From a virus, in the IMG/VR virus record IMGVR_UViG_3300007775_000004, positions 1 to 46,641 of that record: 46,641 nucleotides of DNA. The stretch is one strand, 5' to 3'. This document shows, piece after piece, positions 35,226-42,267 of this stretch (positions are counted from its first letter, which is position 1; every line of letters begins with the position of its first letter). The position numbers were made by a program, and so were the translations under genes. Under the pieces are notes generated by a model. That model had not been told where the DNA came from and searched no databases. It saw nothing but the letters and a program-made list of their open reading frames with translations.

Positions 35226-35254
35226 TTGACTTCCCGTTGAACATTCGAGATATT
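35226..35254 (+). promoter_or_regulatory. Promoter TTGACT-N17-GATATT of the structured RNA
   Basis: TTGACT (35226-35231), 17-bp spacer, GATATT (35249-35254). It begins one base after the stop of the previous gene. Predicted start at about 35260, exactly where the structured region begins, which makes a real promoter likely. Confidence 0.65.
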
Positions 35255-35259
35255 GAAAA

Positions 35260-35360
35260 CGTGAAAACCTTCAAGATACATAGTCAAATAAACCCTTCCG
35301 CAGGTTGTCGCCCAAATTCGGGCACAGGTTTTCACGACCCCTGCGGTCGGGTCTTTTTTT
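35260..35360 (+). ncRNA. Compact structured RNA with terminator before the replication initiator
   Basis: An 11-bp perfect stem (CGTGAAAACCT, 35260-35270, with AGGTTTTCACG, 35326-35336) encloses a hairpin (stem TGT-GCCC at 35306-35313 with a bulged C, GGGCACA at 35320-35326, which competes for one base with the outer stem). It is followed by an intrinsic terminator (35336-35360). CCGCAGG (35298-35304) in the big loop is complementary to CCTGCGG (35340-35346) in the terminator, so a pseudoknot or an antiterminator is possible. Could be a small RNA or an attenuator leader for the initiator gene at 35373. No known RNA family recognised. Confidence 0.6.
35336..35360 (+). terminator. Intrinsic terminator or attenuator
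   Basis: GACCC (35336-35340) pairs with GGGTC (35349-35353), loop of 8, followed by seven T (35354-35360). It lies only 12 bp before the initiator start codon, hence it terminates the RNA above or attenuates readthrough into the initiator gene. Confidence 0.75.
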
Positions 35361-35372
35361 AGGGAATAGACT

Positions 35373-36230
35373 ATGAGGGAGTTTGCCAAAGTGCTTCCAC
35401 AATTTTGGATAGGCGATACTGGTCGATGGCTTAGAGACCAGGGGCGAGAAACCCAAGTACTCGCTCTCTATTTACTGACCTGCCCGTCGTCAAATATGAT
35501 TGGTCTATATTATCTGCCAATCCCGACGATCTGCCATGAGGCAGGGATGACCCCGAAAGGGGCTTCGAAGTCCCTTGCAAGGGTCTCCGAAGGGGGGTTT
35601 GCGCACTACGATTATCGGGCCGAGTATGTCTGGATACCAGAAATGGCGTCCTACCAGATTGCAACCAGTCTAAAGCCAGCAGATAAACGTGTCAAGGGGG
35701 TCATAAACGAGCTTATAAAACACCGTAAGACCAAGTATTTCAACGAGTTCCTTGATAGATACGGTGAAGTATTCCACCTTGATGATATAAGCCCCTTCGA
35801 AGCCCCTTCGAAGCCCCTTCGAAGCAAGGAGAAGGAGACAGAGAAGGAGACTGATAAGGATAAGGAAAAAGAAATACAGCCTTCGGCTGGCCCTGATATT
35901 CCTTACGCCGAAATTGTCATCGATCTTAATCTTAAGACCAAGAAACGATACCCAACCAATCCTGTATCACAGAAAACCAAGGCGCTCATAAAAGCCAGGT
36001 GGAACGACGGATATCGGGTTGACGATTTCAAGCACGTGCACGAAGTCAAGGCCAGAGAGTGGCTGAAAACTGATTCTGAAAAATATCTAAGACCGGAGAC
36101 GCTTTATGGAAACAAGTTCGAGGGATACCGACAGCAAACAAACAAGCGATGGACAGACGACCGATGCTCTCTTGCCGGAGGACATCCAGAGCCGGGTATT
36201 ATCGGAAGCAAAAAAGATTTACCTGGGTAA
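35373..36230 (+). CDS. Replication initiator, phage C-terminal domain (Phg_2220_C-like)
   Basis: 285 aa. N-terminal half is winged-helix-like (FAKVLPQFWIGDTGRWLRDQG; TICHEAGMTPKGASKSLARVSEGGF), as in phage replisome organisers. Linker residues about 140-170 are encoded by three tandem 11-bp units and a purine-rich tract (possible origin). The C-terminal ~75 residues (VIDLNLKTKKRYPTN…KTKALIKARWNDGYRVDDFKHVHEVKAREWL) match the conserved phage replication C-terminal domain, which contacts the helicase loader. Followed by an overlapping DnaC-like gene. RBS AGGGA comes straight after the terminator. Confidence 0.8.
   Translation: MREFAKVLPQFWIGDTGRWLRDQGRETQVLALYLLTCPSSNMIGLYYLPIPTICHEAGMTPKGASKSLARVSEGGFAHYDYRAEYVWIPEMASYQIATSLKPADKRVKGVINELIKHRKTKYFNEFLDRYGEVFHLDDISPFEAPSKPLRSKEKETEKETDKDKEKEIQPSAGPDIPYAEIVIDLNLKTKKRYPTNPVSQKTKALIKARWNDGYRVDDFKHVHEVKAREWLKTDSEKYLRPETLYGNKFEGYRQQTNKRWTDDRCSLAGGHPEPGIIGSKKDLPG
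35558..35570 (+). repeat. Inverted copy of the iteron unit
   Basis: AGGGGCTTCGAAG is the reverse complement of a 13-bp string present in the 35790-35824 array (CTTCGAAGCCCCT). A further related block, about 220 bp upstream of the array inside the same gene, supports a DNA-binding role. Confidence 0.6.
35790..35824 (+). repeat. Three tandem 11-bp iterons (AGCCCCTTCGA) followed by purine-rich tract
   Basis: Units at 35790-35800, 35801-35811 and 35812-35822 are identical; each contains the palindrome TTCGAA. From 35825 to about 35878 the strand is almost pure A/G (AAGGAGAAGGAG and similar), a potentially easily melted segment. Iterons plus an unwinding tract inside the initiator gene match the layout of lambda ori in gene O. 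The repeat also encodes a short Pro-rich linker repeat, so a purely coding origin cannot be excluded. Confidence 0.65.
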
Positions 36231-36864
36231 TCTTCTGCCAAAAAGATATACGGGCGAATCGTTGTCATGGGATTCGGTTTCTGCCGAGACGGCCAATGCC
36301 GTTAAATCATCGGCCTATAGTATCGTTCAGGGGATGCCGGCCAGTCTAATGATTACCGGGGCGGTTGGGACCGGCAAGACCGCTTTGACCTGTCTTGGGG
36401 TTGGGGCCATAGCGGACCTTTTGGTTGAGAAGTTTAAACGTCAGTTCAGGATCAAGAAAGATGCCGACCTTAATTCTCTCCCCGGTCAGTATGCACATTG
36501 GTTCAACAGCCAAGTGCCAGTTCTGTTCATAACCGAGTTTCAGTTAATCAGGAAGATTACTCAGTGGATGAAGGGCAGAGACACGTGGGACTGGGAGGAT
36601 CGGGCAAAGTACGGGCTGGTGATTCTTGACGACTTTGGGCGGGGATACAAATCAGACTGGTCGTCTACTGTCTTGGATGAGTTCATGGACTGGATGTGGT
36701 CGAACAAAAACCCGATATGGGTGTCAACAAACTTCCACCACAGCCAACTTGACGACATCAGAAAATCAGACAGCACGTCTGATTATAAACGCATGGTTGA
36801 CAGACTTCTTGATCCCGGCTGGACGGTTCAGTTGTCAACCGGGAATGAGTCGAGGCGACGATAA
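36106..36864 (+). CDS. DnaC/IstB-like helicase loader ATPase
   Basis: 252 aa. Residues 85-92 (GAVGTGKT) are Walker A, 171-178 (LVILDDFG) Walker B, and W206-VSTN-F is sensor I. This AAA+ pattern is that of DnaC-type loaders, which place the host DnaB helicase on the origin. It overlaps the initiator by 125 bp in another frame and starts after a GGAG site, so the two are co-translated. With no phage polymerase present, the phage appears to use a lambda O/P-like strategy on host replication machinery. Confidence 0.85.
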   Translation: METSSRDTDSKQTSDGQTTDALLPEDIQSRVLSEAKKIYLGNLLPKRYTGESLSWDSVSAETANAVKSSAYSIVQGMPASLMITGAVGTGKTALTCLGVGAIADLLVEKFKRQFRIKKDADLNSLPGQYAHWFNSQVPVLFITEFQLIRKITQWMKGRDTWDWEDRAKYGLVILDDFGRGYKSDWSSTVLDEFMDWMWSNKNPIWVSTNFHHSQLDDIRKSDSTSDYKRMVDRLLDPGWTVQLSTGNESRRR

Positions 36865-37043
36865 TGCGAACCTGCGTAGATTGTGGACAGGCGTACCAGC
36901 CTAAGAAGGCTGATCGCAGGTCAACCAGGTGCCCGGAATGTCGGAAGTTGCACAACGCCGAGGTCCACCGTGACTATCTCATACGAGTAAACTACAACGA
37001 GCAGATGCGAAGAAAGTATTACTGGAAAAAGGAGTCGGCATGA
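36864..37043 (+). CDS. Zinc-ribbon protein
   Basis: 59 aa: MRTCVDCGQAYQPKKADRRSTRCPECRK, then a basic helix. Start shares bases with the previous TAA (TAATG). A paralog follows (CVDCNKEYETN…CPGCQ). Missed by longer-ORF scans. Likely a nucleic-acid-binding accessory of the replication module. Confidence 0.65.
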   Translation: MRTCVDCGQAYQPKKADRRSTRCPECRKLHNAEVHRDYLIRVNYNEQMRRKYYWKKESA

Positions 37044-37294
37044 AGATAAAGAAATGCGTAGACTGCAACAAGGAATACGAGACTAACGACCATGATTGTC
37101 GGTCGTCCAGGTGCCCCGGCTGTCAGCTTATCCGCAACGATCTGCTGGTAAAAGAACGGGCCGCTCGTGGTCCTCAGATTTACAGTAGCAAGAGCGTTCC
37201 CGAGCCGACCATCGAGCAAGTATCATTGGCTCCTATTCACCTTCAGTCCCTGTCCGTAGAAAAGATGGTTAAGGCAATACAGGAGAAAATATGA
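37040..37294 (+). CDS. Zinc-ribbon protein, paralog of the previous gene
   Basis: 84 aa: KKCVDCNKEYETNDHDCRSSRCPGCQL, then a linker and a C-terminal helix (LSVEKMVKAIQEKI). The first 30 residues mirror the 59-aa gene. Overlaps it by ATGA. Confidence 0.65.
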   Translation: MKIKKCVDCNKEYETNDHDCRSSRCPGCQLIRNDLLVKERAARGPQIYSSKSVPEPTIEQVSLAPIHLQSLSVEKMVKAIQEKI

Positions 37295-37554
37295 CAGACA
37301 TGGACCGTCCTAACAGGGGCAAGGAAGCCCCGGATAAACTAATGCCGAGAGGTGCAACTGCATACCAAGAGCACCCGGATCAGGTAATCAGGAAGTATGT
37401 CTGTGGCCGGTGTAAATGCTCAAGAGATATGTGGGTTAATCCAGAGAATAGCCCTAAGTCGATCAAGTGTCAGATATGCGAGTTGGGCAGAATGAGGCTT
37501 GACGGTCTGCCCCCGGCGACTGGGTTTAAGACAAAGAGTCAAAGATGGCGATGA
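37291..37554 (+). CDS. Zinc-ribbon protein
   Basis: 87 aa with CGRCKCSRDMW and CQICELGRM knuckles and a polar N-terminus. ATGA overlap with the preceding gene. Function unknown. Confidence 0.6.
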   Translation: MTDMDRPNRGKEAPDKLMPRGATAYQEHPDQVIRKYVCGRCKCSRDMWVNPENSPKSIKCQICELGRMRLDGLPPATGFKTKSQRWR

Positions 37555-37880
37555 ATTTTGGACAATGGGCAAAGGCGGTATTCAAGGCCGACAAGTACAA
37601 ATGCCGGGGCTTGTTCTGTGATCCTTGGGGCAGGGTTGCGGTCAACGGTGATCCGCACCATATCAAACTTCGGTCACAAGGAGGCAAGAACGAGTTGGGT
37701 AACGGAATCACTCTCTGCCACCAGTGCCACGAATACGCTCATGGCCGGGACAATCTTCATATCCATGGCAAGCGGGTAACGGGTCGACAGTTTATGATAA
37801 TGACGCTGGATAGATTAGTGAACGTGCCCGGCTACCGTTGGGCGGAAGTGCATGAAGAGTTGAGGAGGAAAAGGCCGTGA
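37551..37880 (+). CDS. HNH endonuclease
   Basis: 109 aa from ATG 37551, which overlaps the previous stop as ATGA (an ATG at 37545 is the alternative). The motif is clear: CRGLFC, DPHHIKLRSQGG, N51-type Asn in ELGNGITLC, HQCHEYAH. A small HNH nuclease in a replication/recombination block may resolve or nick DNA, or be a homing nuclease. Confidence 0.8.
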   Translation: MNFGQWAKAVFKADKYKCRGLFCDPWGRVAVNGDPHHIKLRSQGGKNELGNGITLCHQCHEYAHGRDNLHIHGKRVTGRQFMIMTLDRLVNVPGYRWAEVHEELRRKRP

Positions 37881-38311
37881 GTAACTATATGCCTTACCAA
37901 AACACAACCATATCTGAACGCAAATCAATGTTGCAGGTTCAGGAATTATTAGAGGGGGCGGGGTTCGATCAGGTTGCTACGGTTTGTGAAAAGAAGTCGG
38001 GGCGAAGGGCTGTCATAGCGATGTACGGTGGGGCAGAGTTCCGATTCGAGATTGATACCGTTGCCATGCGGGAAAAGATATCTAAGCGGGTTCGCATTGA
38101 CGTAATGAAGGTAGGCTGGCGGCTTATGTGGGCACAGGTAAAAGAGACCTGTGATGGAATCAAGTGGGGGGTTATTACGCCGGCGCAAGCATTCTCTGGC
38201 TATCTTTGTCTGCCCGACGGCAGGACGGTCGCCAACCAGGTGACAGAAGCCATCGAGAACGGGTCTATCAAGTCGGGGTTTAACCTTTTGCAGATTGAGG
38301 GGCCGCAATGA
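37877..38311 (+). CDS. Hypothetical phage protein
   Basis: 144 aa from GTG 37877 (GTGA overlap). Pattern: coiled N-terminus, AVIAMYGGAEFRFEIDT, then IRIDVMKVGWRLMWAQVKETCDGIKWGVIT. I recognise it only as the kind of conserved gene found beside phage replication genes; function unknown. Confidence 0.55.
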   Translation: MSNYMPYQNTTISERKSMLQVQELLEGAGFDQVATVCEKKSGRRAVIAMYGGAEFRFEIDTVAMREKISKRVRIDVMKVGWRLMWAQVKETCDGIKWGVITPAQAFSGYLCLPDGRTVANQVTEAIENGSIKSGFNLLQIEGPQ

Positions 38312-38511
38312 CCCAAGCAGACCGTATCCTACTGGAGCTTAAATCGGGTGACTGGGTTCCGACTTACAGACTGGTAGAGATTGCCTTCCAGTACAACGCC
38401 CGGATCAAAGACTTGCGTGACCGGGGGCACAACATCGTGAACAAACGTGACCCGAAAAACCCGAAGATAACTTACTTCAAGCTGATACCGAACGGAGAGT
38501 TGGCGTTATGA
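38308..38511 (+). CDS. Small winged-helix-like protein
   Basis: 67 aa: DRILLELKSGDWVPTYRLVEIAFQYNARIKDLRDRGHNIVNK. This matches the compact helix-turn-helix with wing seen in small phage regulators that bind DNA. Overlaps both neighbours (ATGA). Confidence 0.6.
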   Translation: MTQADRILLELKSGDWVPTYRLVEIAFQYNARIKDLRDRGHNIVNKRDPKNPKITYFKLIPNGELAL

Positions 38512-39362
38512 GAAAGCATTGGAACTATTGGGATGCCCCGTTGAATTTCTGGACCGGTTGCCATGCGGTGTCGCCCGGTTGCGATAACTGTTGGGCAAGA
38601 ACGGGGCACAACAAACGACACGAAGCGAGACTGGCCGGGAAAACAGGTCTGCCAAATATGTTCGATCTGCCGTTCGATCACGTTCAGGTGTTCACGGATA
38701 AGATCAAGAAACCGATCCCCGGTGGAAGGCCAAAGACGTACTTTGTGAACAACACCAGCGACACGTTCCATCATGCGGTGCCGGATGAAATTCGAGACGA
38801 GTTGTTTGAGGCAATGTGGCGGATGCAAACCCATAGGTATCTGCTTTTAACAAAGCGGCCAGAGGTGGCAAGCCGATACCTTGCGTGGTTGGAAATGGAA
38901 ACATCATTTGGGCCAACCGCTATGCCGACTGCTTGGAGAAAAGACCCTCTTAATTGTGTCTGGCTCGGCGTTACCGTCGAGGATCAGAAGCGGGCCGACA
39001 AACGGATTCCGCTACTGCTCCAAACGCCAGCACGGAATAGATGGTTGAGCGTGGAACCGATGTTGGGACCGGTGGATTTGTCTGGTTGCTTTGAGAATCA
39101 ATGGCGTGCTCCGGAGATACGGCCAGCGGGAGTTGCGTGGGTAGTCTTCGGCTCTGAATCGGGAGCCAACCGCCGTCACTGTAGTCTTGACTGGATATAC
39201 TCCGGTGTCGATCAATGTCAGAACGCCGGTGTGAAGGTCTTCGTCAAGCAGGTCATGGTCGACGGCAAGACGATCCACGACTGGAACGATAAACGATTTC
39301 CCGAAGATTTGAAGATCAGGGAGTTGCCGTGGGAACCCTTAGACACTAAAGGAGATGAATGA
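38508..39362 (+). CDS. DUF5131 (Gp37/Gp68) family protein with cysteine cluster
   Basis: 284 aa. The signature TGCHAVSPGCDNCWA at the N-terminus, then conserved LLLTKRPEVASRYL and VVFGSESGANRRHC, identify the phage Gp37/Gp68 (DUF5131) family. The three-Cys cluster resembles a radical-SAM-like iron-sulfur site, but the activity is not established. Possibly modifies a nucleic acid or a cofactor. Overlaps the previous gene by 4 bp. Confidence 0.8.
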   Translation: MRKHWNYWDAPLNFWTGCHAVSPGCDNCWARTGHNKRHEARLAGKTGLPNMFDLPFDHVQVFTDKIKKPIPGGRPKTYFVNNTSDTFHHAVPDEIRDELFEAMWRMQTHRYLLLTKRPEVASRYLAWLEMETSFGPTAMPTAWRKDPLNCVWLGVTVEDQKRADKRIPLLLQTPARNRWLSVEPMLGPVDLSGCFENQWRAPEIRPAGVAWVVFGSESGANRRHCSLDWIYSGVDQCQNAGVKVFVKQVMVDGKTIHDWNDKRFPEDLKIRELPWEPLDTKGDE

Positions 39363-39556
39363 TGGCTCAGACGATCTGGTCTATGAGGGGGCAATGTCTT
39401 AGAAAGCGCAAGTATCGTTCTGAAAAGGCCGCTCGACAGGCCGCCAATCGACTTTGGAACGAAGGTAAGCGGGGTGCTGGTCACTATCTATGCGACGTTT
39501 GCGGGGGCTGGCACGTCACAAGCAGATTAAAGAACCGAGACACTAAAGGAGAGTGA
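39362..39556 (+). CDS. Small basic CxxC protein
   Basis: 64 aa from ATG 39362 (AAAGGAG 7 bp upstream; ATG 39359 is closer). RKRKYRSEKAARQAANRLW is strongly basic and helical; CDVCGGWHVTSRLK is a single-knuckle Zn-binding element. Could bind nucleic acid. Confidence 0.6.
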   Translation: MAQTIWSMRGQCLRKRKYRSEKAARQAANRLWNEGKRGAGHYLCDVCGGWHVTSRLKNRDTKGE

Positions 39557-39559
39557 GAT

Positions 39560-39742
39560 ATGGCGAAGTTTATGGTGGCATTTACCTGGTTTTTTGCTGG
39601 CCTCGGTCTAATAGATCTGTGGCGAAGCATAGAGAGGGGCGATACTTGGGGGTTGGTTGTAGCGATATTCTGTGTTTGTATAATGATTTCGTGCGGGGTC
39701 TACTGGGTGGCGTATGCACAACGGGAAGGAGATAACCAATGA
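39560..39742 (+). CDS. Two-pass membrane protein
   Basis: 60 aa with AAAGGAG ahead. Hydrophobic segments about residues 4-20 (FMVAFTWFFAGLGLIDL) and 30-50 (WGLVVAIFCVCIMISCGVYW). Function unknown. Confidence 0.6.
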   Translation: MAKFMVAFTWFFAGLGLIDLWRSIERGDTWGLVVAIFCVCIMISCGVYWVAYAQREGDNQ

Positions 39743-39945
39743 GTGATTTCACCCAAGAACAGGTAGCGGCGTATAAGGCCGATCAGAGCAAGTGCCCGTG
39801 TTGCAGGTCGACTGATATTTGTTTTACATGGGACAATTCAGACACATGGGAATGTGAGGACTGCTGTGCCCAATGGCGGAAGGTGTACACCCTGACCGAC
39901 ATCACTATGACCCGAAAGCCGGAGAAGGAGATAACCAATGACTGA
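39739..39945 (+). CDS. Zinc-ribbon protein, tandem pair member 1
   Basis: 68 aa: CPCCRSTDICFTWDNSDTWECEDCCAQW, a full four-Cys ribbon, then YTLTDITMTRKPEK. Nearly the same layout as the next gene, so a local duplication. Overlaps neighbours by ATGA-like junctions. Confidence 0.65.
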   Translation: MSDFTQEQVAAYKADQSKCPCCRSTDICFTWDNSDTWECEDCCAQWRKVYTLTDITMTRKPEKEITND

Positions 39946-40171
39946 CCTGACCGCAGAACAGAAGGCGGCGTATCTGGTTGACCCGAGGGATTGCCCGTGT
40001 TGTAGGTCGTTTGACACCGAAGGGTGCGATGCCGACGAGTACGATACCGAGTGGCACGAAGCCGATTGGTTTTCTCGTGCCGTATGTTGCTGGTGCAACC
40101 ACTGTAAAGCAGAGTGGAGAGAAAAGTACACCCTGACCGACATCACCCTAACCCGAAAGCCGGCAGAATGA
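39938..40171 (+). CDS. Zinc-ribbon protein, tandem pair member 2
   Basis: 77 aa: DCPCCRSFDTEG…CCWCNHCKAEW, with YTLTDITLTRKPAE at the end. Paralog of the preceding gene, with a longer acidic insert (DADEYDTEWHEADW) between the knuckles. Confidence 0.65.
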   Translation: MTDLTAEQKAAYLVDPRDCPCCRSFDTEGCDADEYDTEWHEADWFSRAVCCWCNHCKAEWREKYTLTDITLTRKPAE

Positions 40172-40719
40172 AAAGAGAACAACAAGAAGTGGCGTTGACA
40201 GAGCTTGATTGCCAGTTTGCTATCTACAACTATCGGTCCCTGATTCAGGCACAGCCGACAATAATTCCCAACATCTATTTGTACGGCAACGAATCGGACG
40301 CCCTGTTCATTACTAAGACTCTTTGTGTCCATGAGTATGAGATAAAAGTCACTCACTCGGATTTTTTGGCAGACAAAAAGAAGTGGCGACACGCTCGGTT
40401 AAAAGATAAGGATGGCCATCATCCGACTACTTTCAGCTACGTCTGCCCACCGGACGTTATATCCATCGAGGAATTACCAGAATACGCCGGTCTGTACTAC
40501 GTTGTGCAGTACGATGGGTATTACTTAGACCCAACTGACACGGGGTTTACGTTGTCTGAACAACGGCGACCACCACGACTGGGGGATAACACTAAGATTA
40601 CCGAAAAGCAGTTGAGGGTATTACTTTCAAAGATGTCATATCGGTACTGGCACCATACCTCTAATTGGCGCAATCGTTATAAAGAGGCATTAACCCGAAG
40701 GCCGGAGGTGGAAGAATGA
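40168..40719 (+). CDS. Hypothetical protein
   Basis: 183 aa from ATG 40168 (ATGA overlap with the previous stop). Alternating strands (DALFITKTLCVHEYEIKVTHSDFL; GLYYVVQYDGYYLDP) followed by a helix. No family recognised. The end carries YKEALTRRPEVEE, a tail that echoes other early genes. Confidence 0.55.
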   Translation: MKREQQEVALTELDCQFAIYNYRSLIQAQPTIIPNIYLYGNESDALFITKTLCVHEYEIKVTHSDFLADKKKWRHARLKDKDGHHPTTFSYVCPPDVISIEELPEYAGLYYVVQYDGYYLDPTDTGFTLSEQRRPPRLGDNTKITEKQLRVLLSKMSYRYWHHTSNWRNRYKEALTRRPEVEE

Positions 40720-40889
40720 AAACGGAATATCGGTTTGAAGTGACCGCTAAGTGGAAAGATACGGGGAAGCCTATTCCCGATTTCATGGAGGAGTATACGA
40801 TAGAGGCCATGAATAACGACTCTTTTGTGGTTGATTTTAGGGCGTTTAAGATCACCACCGAAGACGTGACAGCGGAGTTTGTAAAATGA
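40716..40889 (+). CDS. Small hypothetical protein
   Basis: 57 aa: KTEYRFEVTAKWKDTGKPI, FVVDFRAFKITTEDVTAEF. Overlaps the preceding stop as ATGA. Missed by long-ORF scans; GGAGG precedes it. Function unknown. Confidence 0.5.
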   Translation: MKTEYRFEVTAKWKDTGKPIPDFMEEYTIEAMNNDSFVVDFRAFKITTEDVTAEFVK

Positions 40890-41040
40890 TATCCTGATCG
40901 GCGGGTGAGCGACGGCTATCTTGGACGCATGAGTCTGGTGAATTGACACCGGCCCCGCCGATTGGGAGTATTATACTTTCAGGTCGTTTAGTATAGTAAG
41001 AATTAAGACAAAGTAGGTAAGTATAACAAGGAGAAATGAT
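40890..41040 (+). promoter_or_regulatory. Intergenic control region
   Basis: 151 bp without a gene. It holds a dyad ATCGGCGGG (40897-40905) / CCCGCCGAT (40954-40962), TTGACA at 40943-40948, TATTAT at 40969-40974 with a 20-bp spacer (longer than usual), and one of the two copies of GAGTATTATAC (40966-40976). A promoter or operator for the distal early genes is likely; the spacing is atypical. AAGGAG (41030-41035) precedes the next gene. Confidence 0.55.
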
Positions 41041-41268
41041 ATGATCGACTACAAAGCAAGCAAGCGGATGATGAAGAGTCAAGAGCAGATTCAGGCCGAT
41101 CAGATCGGGGCGAGGATGAAGCTCCAGGAGATCGAGGAGTTGGTGGATGGGTTTCTGGAGAACCGTCCCCTTATCATCAACGATCCCTCCGACATAGTGG
41201 ATAAAGTGAAGCACCTTATCAAAGTGGCGACTGTAGGACTCAAGCTGGCGGGCGGCAAGGAGAAATGA
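41041..41268 (+). CDS. Small helical hypothetical protein
   Basis: 75 aa, helical (MKSQEQIQADQIGARMKLQEIEELVDGF) with basic N-terminus and AAGGAG upstream. First gene after the control region. Function unknown. Confidence 0.55.
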   Translation: MIDYKASKRMMKSQEQIQADQIGARMKLQEIEELVDGFLENRPLIINDPSDIVDKVKHLIKVATVGLKLAGGKEK

Positions 41269-41269
41269 T

Positions 41270-41704
41270 ATGAGCGAGCGGTATAGGGTATTCTATCACG
41301 CAGTCAACGATAGTTATGAATTGCTTGGGATTGATGGGCAACGGTTGTTAGTTGTTTACCATGATGATGTGGAGACCAGAATGAGCGATCTCGCCGACCT
41401 ACTCAACTCCCTGACCGACCGGATCGCGGAGTTGGAGGAAATTCGAGGTGACTATATTGAGGCAATGATGAAGATAGTTGGCAAGGCTACCACCCTTACC
41501 GCTCAACTGGCCGAAGCAAAGGCTGACTTTAAGATGGCTGAAACGGCTAATGAGCACAAGCGGATCAGGATTGACCGCCTGACCGCCGAGAACGAAAGGC
41601 TGGAAGGGTTAGTTAAAGAGTATCGCCGACAAACTGGTATCCAGCCCACCATGATTCAAGCCCTCTCTACCGACAAGGAAGGGGATGGCAATGGGAATCT
41701 TTAG
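41270..41704 (+). CDS. Coiled-coil hypothetical protein
   Basis: 144 aa. N-terminal beta element (RYRVFYHAVNDSYELLGIDG), then long coiled coil (LLNSLTDRIAELEEIRGDYIEAMMK…AENERLEGLVKEYRRQ). Resembles small phage coiled-coil adaptor proteins. Function unknown. Confidence 0.55.
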   Translation: MSERYRVFYHAVNDSYELLGIDGQRLLVVYHDDVETRMSDLADLLNSLTDRIAELEEIRGDYIEAMMKIVGKATTLTAQLAEAKADFKMAETANEHKRIRIDRLTAENERLEGLVKEYRRQTGIQPTMIQALSTDKEGDGNGNL

Positions 41705-41867
41705 TATGAAATACGTGCGATGTGATTTTTGCGGTGATCCACATGGGCGTGACGGTGAGTCGTCTGCAAGAGAGGCTCGTGCGATAGCAAAGGCAGAGGG
41801 ATGGCGGCGCAAGAACGGCAAGGACATTTGTCCCGCCTGCTGGGACAAGGAAGGAGCGGAAAGATGA
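41691..41867 (+). CDS. Zinc-ribbon protein with EGWRRK motif
   Basis: 58 aa from ATG 41691 (41685 also possible). CDFCG and CPACWD knuckles with EARAIAKAEGWRRK between them; paralog of the 67-aa gene at 35021. Overlaps the previous gene. Confidence 0.6.
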   Translation: MGIFSMKYVRCDFCGDPHGRDGESSAREARAIAKAEGWRRKNGKDICPACWDKEGAER

Positions 41868-42037
41868 AGGCGGATCGTGAATATAAAGAACTTCGCGACG
41901 GACTGGAGGCTGGTATTGTAAAAGCCGCCCGGCTCAAGGCGCTGAAGGACGCGAGGGCTGAACTCGTTAAATACTCGTGGGGGCCGTATAACCCACCTGC
42001 CATCATCGACACCATGATTAAGGAGGCGGAGGTATGA
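41864..42037 (+). CDS. Small helical protein, tandem repeat family member 1
   Basis: 57 aa: VKAARLKALKDARAELVKYSW, then AIIDTMIKEAEV. The next gene has the same blocks (RQAARIKALEDVRAKVQEIAW, TIDTMIKEAKDE), and a 25-bp exact direct repeat (42004-42028 and 42231-42255) marks the duplication. GGAG precedes it. Confidence 0.55.
   Translation: MKADREYKELRDGLEAGIVKAARLKALKDARAELVKYSWGPYNPPAIIDTMIKEAEV
42004..42028 (+). repeat. 25-bp direct repeat, copy 1
   Basis: Starts CATCGACACCATGATTAAGG and is repeated exactly at 42231-42255, at the same place in the two paralogous genes, showing a recent tandem duplication or gene conversion. Confidence 0.8.
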
Positions 42038-42267
42038 GTATCTTTGATATGGGAAAAAATACGTCTGACATCTTAAAGAGCGTATCCCAACCACAGTGGA
42101 TAGTAGAGCCGCTCAACAACGATATTCGCCAAGCCGCCCGGATCAAGGCGTTGGAGGACGTGAGGGCTAAAGTACAGGAGATAGCTTGGCACTTAGGCGA
42201 AGATAAAAAGACTAACAGAATATTAGGCACCATCGACACCATGATTAAGGAGGCGAAGGATGAGTGA
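42034..42267 (+). CDS. Small helical protein, tandem repeat family member 2
   Basis: 77 aa: paralog of the previous gene with a 20-residue N-terminal extension. Its 3' end holds the second copy of the 25-bp repeat. Overlaps both neighbours. Confidence 0.55.
   Translation: MSIFDMGKNTSDILKSVSQPQWIVEPLNNDIRQAARIKALEDVRAKVQEIAWHLGEDKKTNRILGTIDTMIKEAKDE
42231..42255 (+). repeat. 25-bp direct repeat, copy 2
   Basis: Second copy of the repeat at 42004-42028, 227 bp away. Confidence 0.8.

Noticed and set aside
35790-35824. Short CRISPR-like repeat array
   Set aside because: Units are 11 bp and directly tandem without spacers, and lie inside a coding sequence; iterons fit better.
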